Positions 55,751-64,000 of a stretch of 64,000 bases of DNA are shown here, one piece after another; within the stretch, counting starts at the first letter, position 1, and each line of letters starts with the position of its first letter. Location: assembly GCA_963921195.1 (NCBI GenBank), contig OY992539.1, forward strand, positions 39,936,518 through 40,000,517, in the 5' to 3' direction. The position numbers were made by a program, and so were the translations under genes. Under the pieces are notes generated by a model. It did not search any database, was not told the DNA's origin, and saw only the letters and a list, made by a program, of their open reading frames with translations. This DNA is from Pegoplata infirma (Eukaryota; Arthropoda; Insecta; Diptera; Anthomyiidae).

Positions 55751-56955
55751 ACACGGTCGGTACTCAACGTTTTTTGATAAGTTGTTAAATTCCTTTGTTA
55801 GCTATCAAGAATGTTTCCCGAAACTTCCTTGTTGGCGGTTGTTTCCGTGCTTCCGCATTTATTGTAAAGTTTTATTAGTAAATTTTTCCGTATTTAATTG
55901 TTTAAAAGTAAAAAAATTCTTTATTTATAAAATTTATAAAAATCGGATGATGCAACAAATGAATATACAATAAAAAAACCTGCGTTGTATTCGGAGCATA
56001 TACCGTACCCTTCTTCCACGGCGGTGGTTTTAGTGCTTCCGCAATGCGATATGGTTTTGGCCCCCACTTGGGCGTCATTTTTTTGTTCTGTTACTGATTT
56101 CTTAATTAATCAAAAGCGCGTGCATAGTGTTAAGATTAGGAAATATAGGTATAGGAAGGAGATGGATGTGAAGTATGTGTTAATATTTGACCATATGTTT
56201 GTTTGCTAGTTGGTAGCTTGCTAGCCTACGGGCTAATGGTCGTATATCTGGTTCCCAAAGACCCTTTGGTCGAGTTCGCTGCAAAGAGTTAATGTTACCA
56301 GTTTTCGGTAAGATTAAATTGCCAGTGTCTGAACAAAGCCCCCACGGGCATTATCCCCATAACGGAAATAGGAATTATGACCGAACAGATCGCGTTTATA
56401 ACTCACATATTCATAATGGGGACTATGACTGCATTCAAAACGGTCATAATAACCATGGGGATTATTAGCCTTTTTATGGAGATTATGACTGAAAAAGTCA
56501 CGTGATATGCCTGTTACCCAAAAAAGCTTTATATTGTGAAGAGGGTGGGTTTAATTTGTAATCCCTAAGACCAACCAAAGGCCGGCAACGCAAAAAAACT
56601 TTTTAGACAAAAAAAAGAAAACTGCAGTTAATATCTCTAGTTCTATAAGAGCATTGTCAGTAAAGGTCGATGCACAAAAAAAGCTTTATTTTCCAGAGAG
56701 GATGGATCGCACAGAGGTCTGGTATAATGTATACCCATAAACATAGAGTAAAGAATAATATCAGAGATTTTGATAGCCCCCCAAAACAATATGTCACTTT
56801 ATATAAATTGGTTCTCTTAATGTTTAAGAGAGTTTTTACATGCAATAGCATAGGCAACACTAAGAGAACCAACCAACCTGATACCCACTGCCCATAAATT
56901 GGGAAATTAAATTACCCCCATAAATCTGTGGATTGTGTCCGCTTTTTATTGCAAT
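55751..56955. other. Unassigned sequence with weak local repeats
   Basis: No gene supported. GGCGGTTGTTTCCGTGCTTC and GGCGGTGGTTTTAGTGCTTC lie about 190 bp apart (near 55836 and 56020). ATAATGGGGACTATGACTG- and GGGGATTATTAG-type motifs recur near 56360-56500. A short match (AGATTAGGAAATATAGGTAT and AATATTTGAC) links 56130-56190 to 4050-4110. Confidence 0.4.
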
Positions 56956-56968
56956 TATGTCCAAATAA

Positions 56969-57701
56969 CGTGGATAGTCAAGCTGCTCTAAAGGCACTCT
57001 TGAGCTACCAAATTAAATTGAAAACAGTTTTAAAGTGTTACGAGAATTTAAAACAACTTTGCTTAAATAATGAAGTTACCTTATAATGGGTACCAGGGCA
57101 CGAAGGAATAGAAGGAAATGAGAAAGCAGATGAACTCGCGAAACTTGGAGCAGATGGCATAGGTACCACCATATTGCTTTCACCGCCACTCCAGCATTAC
57201 AAACTAAAACGAAATACCCTTACTGTCGCCAAGGCAAATAGAAGATGGGAGGAAATTGGGACAAGTCGTATAAGCAGAATTGTATGGCCACGCTATGATT
57301 TAGGAAGAACTAAATTCTTACTTACACTTACGAGAATAGAATGTCGTATGTTGACAGGTTTAATAACGGGACACTGTCTTGTCGGAAAACATGCCAAGAA
57401 CATTAATCTTATTACGGACGCAAGCTGTAAAAGGTGCGAGACACCAGACGTCGAGGAGACCATTGAACACATCCTGTGTCACTGCCCGGCTTTGGCACGA
57501 ACTCGACTATTAATTATAGGAAGTTCACAGTTCGAGACTTTGGAGGAAATTACGAGGATAGACCTGAAGAGCTTGAAACAATTCGCAATGAAGGTCAATG
57601 TATTTAGTTCACATCGATAAGCGGAAAAAGTTTTGTGGTATCGCTATGGACCAATTGGTCTATGCGGAGTGCCCATCTAGCATCGCCACCCTAACCTAAC
57701 C
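56969..57701 (+). mobile_element. 5'-truncated I/LOA-like retrotransposon insertion with 13-bp target duplication
   Basis: TATGTCCAAATAA occurs at 56956-56968 and 57702-57714. The insert starts within RNase H coding sequence and ends CCACCCTAACCTAACC. It is the cleanest non-LTR insertion in the window and the best-preserved coding remnant. Confidence 0.9.
56970..57620 (+). pseudogene. RNase H C-terminus and Cys/His tail of an I/LOA-like polyprotein
   Basis: One frame runs 217 codons with a single stop. It opens VDSQAALKALLSYQ, the DSQAA block that carries an RNase H catalytic Asp. It continues LKCYENLKQLCLNNEVTL, the stop, then WVPGHEGIEGNEKADELAKL, with the conserved His and Asp intact. Then come RIECRMLTGLITGHCLVGKH, CKRCETPDVEETIEHILCHC and PALARTRL. 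The C-x2-C...H-x3-C-x-C/HCP spacing is complete. The 5' truncation and the one nonsense codon explain why the piece is dead. The rest is well preserved, so the insertion is probably young relative to the others. The family's enzyme strips RNA from the RNA-DNA hybrid. Confidence 0.85.
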
Positions 57702-57799
57702 TATGTCCAAATAATTTATAATCACATGGGGATTATGATCGAATTTATTTCGGACTTCGTTTGATTTTAAGACTTGAATCTGTAAATGTTATAAGTGGC

Positions 57800-57935
57800 A
57801 GGAAAAGAGAGACGTGTAATACACGAACTTCAGCGATGCGGTTACTTATTTCACAAGTAATGCTAGAGAGACGTGTAATGCGGCTAAATAAACAAACTTC
57901 AGCGATGAGGTTACATATTTCGCAAACCTTTTTCC
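57800..57935. repeat. Tandem duplication of about 60 bp
   Basis: AGAGAGACGTGTAATACACG, then AACTTCAGCGATGCGGTTAC recur as AGAGAGACGTGTAATGCGGC, then AACTTCAGCGATGAGGTTAC. Two units only. Confidence 0.7.
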
Positions 57936-58740
57936 GTGCTAATACCGGTACAATATGGTAACACAACCCACACTCAAAAAACAATTTAATGGAATTTGAT
58001 ACTTATTGTTAGTCATTCCCCATCAGCAACAATGCTCTACTCTGAAAGCAGTCGAATAAAGATTTTAAATCAAGAGCTCCAGTATTCCAGTTCCTTAGAC
58101 AGTTGTAAGGTAACACATAAACTTGCAATCATATTCACTTTACAATACCCTAGTTTAAAACTGGACTTCTATCACAATGACGTGTCTTAAGTTGACGTGT
58201 CTTACACTACGAAAATATTTTTCACAAAACCTCCAATGTAAGCCAAGAGAAAACAGGATATCAAAATTAAAATGCTTTCGACATAAACTTCATATGAGAA
58301 AAAAACTATCGAAACTACTGAAAATATTTCATATTTGGCCTTCGCCTTCCCTGTCATAAGGAACACCAATTTAACAAAATGAAATTAAGCAATCATCGTT
58401 AATGCCTTAAAGGATTAATCAAAAACAACAACTCGGACAATAAAAATTCGTCTGGAAAACAAAATCAACACAAATGCAGGCAATCGATGTTACTAATGCC
58501 AACAATCAAATTTTGGAAATTCATTTAACAAAAAAATTTTCAGCACAAACAACTTTAAATTCGAAAAAAAGAGATGCATAAACCAAAGCCACAGTTTACA
58601 ATTTTCATACGTTTCAACGTTTTATCAGATTAAAATCTGATTGGCTAAAAAAACTTTTCGTAAAAAGTCCGTCGGCAAATGAGCTAACAATAAAGGCCGC
58701 AAAAAAAAAATCAAAAAACTTCTGATCCAAAAACCAGATC
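57936..58740. other. Unassigned AT-rich sequence
   Basis: No gene supported. CACACTCAAAAAACAATT near 57970 resembles one end of the CACTCAAAA family, but no partner end was seen. Confidence 0.35.
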
Positions 58741-58744
58741 AACA

Positions 58745-59216
58745 AATCTTAATGTATTTCGAATCTGACATCCAAAAAATCAATCTTTGGGTCTTCCTGT
58801 AACCTTACAGGGAAGGACCCCAAAGTAACCATTCCAGATTTCTTTGAAATTTATGCCCAAGATAGACAAAAAAATCTAAATCGAGTTTTTATACTCGATT
58901 TCGCTTAGACAGGACGATCTTAGATATATTTTCAATATCTTGTGTATAAATTTTAAAGAAATCAGGAGGTTTCACCTTGTAAGATTACAAGAAAACCCAG
59001 CTATAGAATTCCATTCTGAGGGCGGAATCAAGTTCAGGAGGTCAAAATACATAAATATTCGATTTGGATTTTTTTCTCTATCTGGTGTATAAATTTCAAA
59101 GAAATCTGGAATGGTCCCTTTGGGGACATTCCTTGTAAGATTACAGAAATGCCCAACGATAGTTTTTTATGGCAGATTCGAGTTCCGGGGTCTAAATACA
59201 TTAAGATTTATTCAGT
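58745..59216. repeat. Imperfect inverted repeat (foldback), about 470 bp
   Basis: The left arm has CTTAATGTATTTCGAATCTG, CCATTCCAGATTTCTTTGAA and ATTTATGCCCAAGATAGACA. It mirrors the right arm, which reads CTGGTGTATAAATTTCAAAG, AAATCTGGAATGGTCCCTTT and GGTCTAAATACATTAAGATT. A third, direct copy of part of the right arm lies in the centre (58950-59050). End sequences and target duplication are unclear. Confidence 0.65.
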
Positions 59217-59660
59217 GTTATTCTTTTTTACTCATAACTAAATCGTCACTCAAGTTACATGTGTAGTACAGTATATATAACTTTATATGGCTTTATAACA
59301 GATGGTCTTAAAACAAGGACACACGTTTTGTAGTTTTAGCAATCACAAAAGAAGATAAGAATTTTATTTTTTTTAATGGCCCAACCCGTATTTTGGTTAA
59401 CACACTCTCTCACACTCACATATACCCGTCATCTCTTGTGTAGATTGTAGATTAGTTGATAGGAATAGTAAAATATTAGTATGGTTGACTATAAATGTAC
59501 CTGTATTTAGTAAATATTGTAATTTTCCACTGGACAGAAGGTGAAATAGCCATCTAGTAAAAATGACCATTAGTAAATACATTAAATCTCCTAAAGGAAT
59601 TCATATACACATGTATACTATCAATACCAACATTGGCCTTCATACACACTATCAACAAAA
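59217..59660. other. Unassigned AT-rich sequence
   Basis: No gene or repeat recognised. Confidence 0.35.
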
Positions 59661-59664
59661 AAAA

Positions 59665-59775
59665 ACACGAGAGAAAATTGAAGTCGGTCAAGACTGACAA
59701 TATAATTAACCTACACCAGTGGTTACCGGAATATGAGTCTTAAGTTCAAACATGGAACGATTGGATCTAGCTTTT
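59665..59775 (-). repeat. Dispersed family N fragment
   Basis: ACGAGAGAAAATTGAAGTCG, GTCAAGACTGACAATATAAT and CCTACACCAGTGGTTACCGG match the start of 55288-55750 read on the plus strand. The CTAG/CTTG end has become ACGAG. Confidence 0.6.
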
Positions 59776-59954
59776 GTTTATAAGAGCATAAACTGGGAAG
59801 CTTTGAAAGAAAGTATACGCGAATCAAATACATGGAACAGGAGGGAAATAGATAATATAAAGGACTACTTGAGAACTCACTTAAAAATGCATTTGAAAAA
59901 ATCCAGCCCGACAATCAGGAAGTGAGGAAAACAACAGCAGCCATGGTGTAGCAA

Positions 59955-60575
59955 CGGCATTAAAACACCGATGAAACACTCAGCGCGAATTGTATTATTT
60001 CCCTTAGGTCGACATTCGAAACCGTTTCCAAGCTCCCGAAGACATGTTTGCCCAATATGTGCAGGCGGGTTCTAACCAAAGCAGGACAGTGGCAAAGAGT
60101 ATGTTTGGCCACTTCCCCAGTGTTAGGTTCATCTAAACTCTTACAGCTGGCATCGGAAATAAGTCCCATTTTCTTTCTATGATCACTCTATGATCACTCC
60201 AGTGTGTGTACGACAGTTCCATCTGGTAAGTGAGAGTAAATAGTTAGTTTTCTTTAGATTGTAGCATGACCACAGTCTTCTACTGATCGTACTTGTTGTT
60301 CTCTTCACATCTGGTAAGTGAGAGTTTTCTTTAGTCTTTTTTAGATTGTAGATTGAAGATTGTGGTCATAATCTTCTACTGATCGTACTTGTTGTTCTCT
60401 CCACTTAATGAAAGCCATTGAAGTGTTTTGATTATCGCGTAGCGATCTGAAGTGCTAAACTGGTGGATCCATATGTGCAGAAATACCCATACCATCAGCA
60501 CCTTGTTTCGCAAACTCGTCCAATCTCTCGTTCCCTTTAAACATATGTGAACTGGTACCAATATTAGTTTCACCT
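59955..60575 (-). pseudogene. I/LOA-like polyprotein remnant (RNase H end to C-terminus)
   Basis: On the minus strand, from about 60575: VKLILVPVHICLKGTRDW, an RNase H end with PGH changed to PVH. Then after a shift DEFAKQGADGMGISAHMDPP, a damaged linker with a short tandem duplication (TGGTAAGTGAGAG and ATCGTACTTGTTGTTCTCT each occur twice), then MGLISDASCKSLDEPNTGEV, AKHTLCHCPALVRTRLHILG. The Cys/His motif has lost its second Cys (CKSLDE instead of CRRCDE). Same family as 54421-55242 and 61610-62135. Dead. Confidence 0.7.
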
Positions 60576-60811
60576 TGTTCATACTCCATAGATATTGCCA
60601 TGGACCGTTTTTTCTAATTTCCATAGGCCTTCGCGACCTGTGTCATGATCACAATATTAACATGGACACACCGACGGACGGACATCTCTCAAAAAGTAAT
60701 TCCGATTTGATCGGCATACTTGAAGGTGGATCTTGGACCAATATTTCGTGTAGTAACAAACACCAGCACAAACTCATTATACCTTGTACCACAGAGTGGT
60801 GTAGGGTATAA
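60576..60811 (-). mobile_element. DINE-1/INE-1-like element, 5' part (copy 7)
   Basis: On the minus strand the 5' hairpin TATACCCTACACCACTCTGT...ACAAGGTATA is followed by GTTACTACACGAAATATTGG, TCCAAGATCCACC and GTCCGTCCGTCGGTGTGTCC. The 3' end is missing. Confidence 0.65.
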
Positions 60812-60814
60812 AAA

Positions 60815-61605
60815 GCTATGTCGTGTGTAGTAATAGTGGTTGTTAGTACTACAAAACAGCAGATACTTACATCGCAGATTTACACCCAACAAGGTTTATT
60901 GTTAGTTGACCTAATGGTAGCATCCAAAACGTGTATATATTCAACAAGAATGACAATAAAAAAAACCCCTAGAAGAACTATAAAAAAAAGCAACCATCAA
61001 TGCAGTAACTAGTCAACCATATAGCCACAGAACACGGTGTCAATGTTGGCCTAAAGGGCGCCAGATATAACTCTTGCACTGTAAGCTACACAAACATGCA
61101 AAAGGACGAGCAAACATACATGTTCGAGTATATGTTGATGCATACAAAATATAGTGTTGCTTTTGAATCCTTGTTGCTTACGTACTCAAACCAAAGAAAT
61201 TGTTACTCAATACAAACTTTGGGTATTTGCAATTTTTTTTTTTAATGTTCTTCGTTATAAAATGCGGGTATATTGAATTTATCATTTGATTTGTACGAAC
61301 TATTTGAAGTTACTGTCTTTTAGTTACAGTGAGTTTAGTTAAGAGAAGAATTGGTCTTAGTTTAAGTTTAACTGGAGGAGCAAATGCCCCACATTGACTA
61401 CTTAAGATCTCTAGCCTAATCACTTCATACCTATATAACCCTTTTGTCAGTATCATTTCGACGGGATGACATCAAGGTTCCAGAAGTCTTATTTCCAAGC
61501 CCAGATATACCTGCTACATCTCGAAACGTCTGACTCCATTTTAAAGAATGAGATTGAACTGGCAAATAATAGGCTTCACTGTCTTTCTATCATCAGGAAC
61601 ATGAC
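60815..61605. other. Unassigned sequence
   Basis: No gene supported. An open frame begins at 61466, but its first 50 codons have no recognisable domain. Confidence 0.35.
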
Positions 61606-61609
61606 AGGA

Positions 61610-62135
61610 GGATCTCAAAACATGGAGAATCTCGCGAAACAAGGTGATGATGGTATTGGTATTTCTGTACATATCGATCCACCAATCCAACACTTAAGAT
61701 CGCTACGTGATATTCTAAACACATTGCGGTGAAAGAGAGGAGAGATCTAGCAACAAGTACCATAAATAGAAGATTGTGGTCATACTACAATTTGAAGAAT
61801 ACCAATTTTACTCTCAATTACCAGATAGAACTGTCATACACTTACTGGAATGATCAGCGAACACTGCTTTATGGGTTATCATAAAAAGAAAAAGGGATTT
61901 ATTTCAGATGACAGCTGTAGGAGGTGCGATGAACCTAACGCTGAGGAAACGGCCAAACCTATTATTTGCCACTGTCCTACTTTGACCAAAGCACGCCACT
62001 GTCCCCCTTTGGCCAGAACCAACCTGCACATATTGAGCAGACATGTCATCGAGAACTTTAAAATGGTTTTGAATGTCGACCAAATAAAACAACTCGCGAC
62101 GAGGACTAACACGTTTTATCAGAGTAGCTGAGGAA
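61610..62135 (+). pseudogene. I/LOA-like polyprotein remnant (linker and Cys/His tail)
   Basis: Plus-strand frames read NMENLAKQGDDGIGISVHID, PPIQHLRSLRD, a stop-containing middle, then EHCFMGYHKKKKGFISDDSC, RRCDEPNAEETAKPIICHCP and TNLHILSRHVIENFKMVLNV. The C-x2-C...CHCP motif is mostly intact, but the His before CHCP has become Ile. A short piece around CPTLTKARHCPPLART is duplicated, adding about 9 residues. Target duplication was not found. Confidence 0.75.
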
Positions 62136-62299
62136 TTTTTGTAGTTGAACACAATTTTGAATACTTTTCATCTTTTGACGTTTCTCTAAATCGCCACAGC
62201 TTATCACGCCTCCTTTACTCCTTTTCATTTCTTTGGAGTTCTTGTTTCGAAGCCATTTTGACAGCACAAATTTCTATTTCAAAAGTACTGCAGTCATCA

Positions 62300-62650
62300 G
62301 GAAACTCAACTGCTTCCCTAATTCCAACACATTGCAATTTTGGAGGAGCTGTAAGGTCTTGCAAGTCAATTGGCTTTGCAGTTCTCTGGAATGTCCCTGT
62401 GCCTTTCCCATCCCATTAAAAGGCTAGACGCAATAAAGGGCAGATCGTGTTTGCAGAGTACGCACTGAATAAAAGACTTTACATCTCATACTGTCAACTA
62501 CTTTCATTGCGGCCAGTGTTTACCTATTGGTAAACAATGCAATGGTAGGGATATCTTTGAGGAAGATAGAACCAGAATTGACTTCAAGTCCCACTTGCTT
62601 GTGTAGCAGCATATTATTTGCAGACGTATCCAAACAATCGGTGGGATTAA
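62300..62650 (-). pseudogene. I/LOA-like RNase H fragment, strongly decayed
   Basis: On the plus strand AGGAGCTGTAAGGTCTTGCA, CAATTGGCTTTGCAGTTCTC and TGGAATGT, then AGGGCAGATCGTGTTTGCAG, align with the RNase H part of the 9530-11660 element (CTTGCAAGCTCATCGGCTTT, GCAATTCCCTGGAATGTTGC, GGGCAGATCTTGTTTTCAG). The frame is broken many times. Called by nucleotide similarity inside the window. Confidence 0.6.
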
Positions 62651-62969
62651 GATCCGGATTTACTTCGGACGTCTCTAATAAACATGTAACTTTTAATATG
62701 TTTTGAACCGCAATATTTTCCAGACTCAAACAATTGCAGAAAAGAAGGCAACTTTCCAGTTTATTTGGAAAATAGGGAAAATACAAATTTTGTATGTCAA
62801 TGTTCCCAGGGGTTTTTTATAGACTCTAATGTTCTTTTTGAGTGTTACAGAACCTTCAGAAACAATCCAACAATAAAAAACCTCCCTTAAATGTGAGTAC
62901 AAAGAACACAAAGGAGAACTGCTGGTCCGAGCCAGCTGTAATCAAAAAGTGCGAGTACCATAATTTTTG
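62651..62969. other. Unassigned sequence
   Basis: No gene or repeat recognised. Short overlapping frames only. Confidence 0.35.
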
Positions 62970-63601
62970 TGCCCTCTAACCACAGTATGGGGGTAAACTC
63001 ACTTTGTCATTCCGTTTGTAACGCATCGAAGTATCGGTCGGGGACCCCATTAACCATATATATTATTGATCCATGATCGATTCTAAGACATTCTGTGAGT
63101 GTCCGTCTGTCTGTATATGGCACGATGCAGTCCAAAATAAAAGAACTAGCGTCCTGAATTTTGGCACGAATATGTCTTATGATCCAGGTTAAGGTCGTAA
63201 ATAGACAAAATCGGCCTGTGGGGGAAAATGTTCGCCCTTGAGGAACTAAATGAACCTCTGAAAAACACGATTTTTGTACGTATTTTTTATATTTTTGTTA
63301 AAAAAATGTTTTTTGCCAGAAAAAGTCCTGCACTAGAACCAGGGGGACTAAAAAAATATTTCTTTTTTACCCGCCCCCCATTTTAGGGCGTGGATATAAA
63401 AAAAAAGTTTAAATAATGATCAAATTGTGTAACTTTAGTGGAAAAATAAAAGTAAATAAATTAGTCAACATTTTTCGATAGGGGTAGGTGTCTCCGATCG
63501 ACCCCACTGAAGCCCCCGGCCCAAAAAGACGCCCCTGGATTTGTTTTGCATGTTGGATGCTATAAAAGATTCGTCACAGCCGAATTTAACACTGTCACTA
63601 G
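62970..63601 (+). mobile_element. DINE-1/INE-1-like element (copy 8), CTAG end
   Basis: It starts with a worn 5' hairpin (GCCCTCTAACCACAGTATGG, GGGTAAAC), then GTTTGTAACGCATCGAAGTA, GGGGACCCCATTAACCATAT and GTGTCCGTCTGTCTGTATAT. The 3' stem-loop is ATTCG, loop TCACAGC, CGAAT, followed by TTAACACTGTCACTAG and a T-run. CTAG is the canonical Helitron 3' terminus. Same subfamily as copies 1 and 5. Confidence 0.8.
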
Positions 63602-63611
63602 TTTTTTTTAA

Positions 63612-64000
63612 TACACCCAAAAAAGTTTTACAGTAACTATTTACGGTAACACTCAAAAAATTATGTTAGTAAAATCAACTGAAAATGTCAGTTAAAATAA
63701 CTACTTTGTAAGTTGTTTTGGGGTCAACTACTTTTTCAGTTAACCCTTATCCTATGTAAGTGGGTCAAAACCAAAAAAACTACTTTTATTTTGCTTTATT
63801 TTGAAAAGTTATTAATATATTGTTCTGAAACTTCGTGACTTTTAATCATTCGAGAAAATGTATAGAATGCAAAAACAAAAATAATCCTATCTCCTATCAG
63901 AGTGCCCCCATAAAAAAAGTTACATATAAGGTGTAAGTGGGTCAAAATTGCCCAATACAAATTGCATGATAGTTTTTACATTTTTGTGTGTATCTACTTG
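63612..64000. mobile_element. Partial TA-type elements running off the window
   Basis: TACACCCAAAAAAGTTTTAC and AGTAACTATTTACGG match an end of the 44332-45041 family. A second CACTCAAAAAATTATG end starts about 40 bp later, suggesting one element inside another. The other ends lie beyond the window. Confidence 0.5.

Noticed and set aside
57690..57701. CTAACC repeat read as an internal telomeric repeat
   Set aside because: It coincides with the 3' end of a framed retrotransposon insertion, the sister insertion ends the same way, and most flies lack a TTAGGG-type telomere.
1..64000. Host protein-coding exons, tRNA or rRNA genes
   Set aside because: No frame with a recognisable host domain plus splice signals was found. 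The only host-like coding match is the H1 fragment inside a transposon. No cloverleaf or rRNA sequence was recognised.

Overview
This looks like a repeat-rich, gene-free stretch of an insect genome, most likely a higher fly (Diptera, Schizophora, perhaps a calyptrate). It is strongly AT-rich with long homopolymer runs and has no operons, tRNAs or rRNAs. The many short open frames are not intact genes. They are shadows of repeats or decayed transposon proteins. The dipteran call rests on repeated elements with the end structure of DINE-1/INE-1 (5' TATACCC...GGGTATA hairpin, GTCCGTCTGTC block, 3' ATTCGGC/GCCGAAT stem-loop, then CTAG or CTTG before T-runs) and on decayed Jockey-like and I/LOA-like retrotransposons. 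No host exon could be supported. The window may be intergenic or a large intron.

Layout. 1-8 kb: a hairpin (foldback) transposon, then a diverged tandem array with a 140-345 bp unit. The array is split by a 1.3-kb TA-flanked element that carries what looks like a captured histone H1 fragment. 8.9-11.7 kb: two minus-strand non-LTR retrotransposon remnants, a Jockey-like RT and an I/LOA-like RT + RNase H. 11.7-18.5 kb: AT-rich minisatellites and an 'AAAGTACCAAAG' repeat family interrupted by a DINE-like element. 18.5-22.2 kb: a large hAT-type foldback with a second hAT-type element inside it, each with a perfect 8-bp target duplication. 22.5-37.3 kb: a mosaic of TA-flanked elements (ends CACTCAAAA...TTTTGAGTG), DINE-like elements and MITEs inserted into each other. 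The deepest stack is at 31.4-37.3 kb. 37.3-39.2 kb: a 37-bp, nearly self-complementary minisatellite of about 48 copies. 40-46.6 kb: more DINE-like copies, a decayed relative of the minisatellite, and hAT-, PIF/Harbinger- and possibly piggyBac-type MITEs. 48.8-52.6 kb: a patchwork of RTE-like and Jockey-like reverse-transcriptase fragments in both orientations. 54.4-62.7 kb: several 5'-truncated copies of I/LOA-like elements (RNase H plus the C-terminal Cys/His motif), two with clear 10- and 13-bp target duplications. 63-64 kb: another DINE-like element and a TA element running off the window.

There is no pathway here. The content is a record of successive transposition. Where one copy is interrupted and another is not, the uninterrupted copy gives the pre-insertion site. 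That lets many element ends and target duplications be read directly and gives a relative order of insertion. Superfamily names rest on target-site length and terminal sequence seen here, and on protein motifs for the retrotransposons. No database search was possible.
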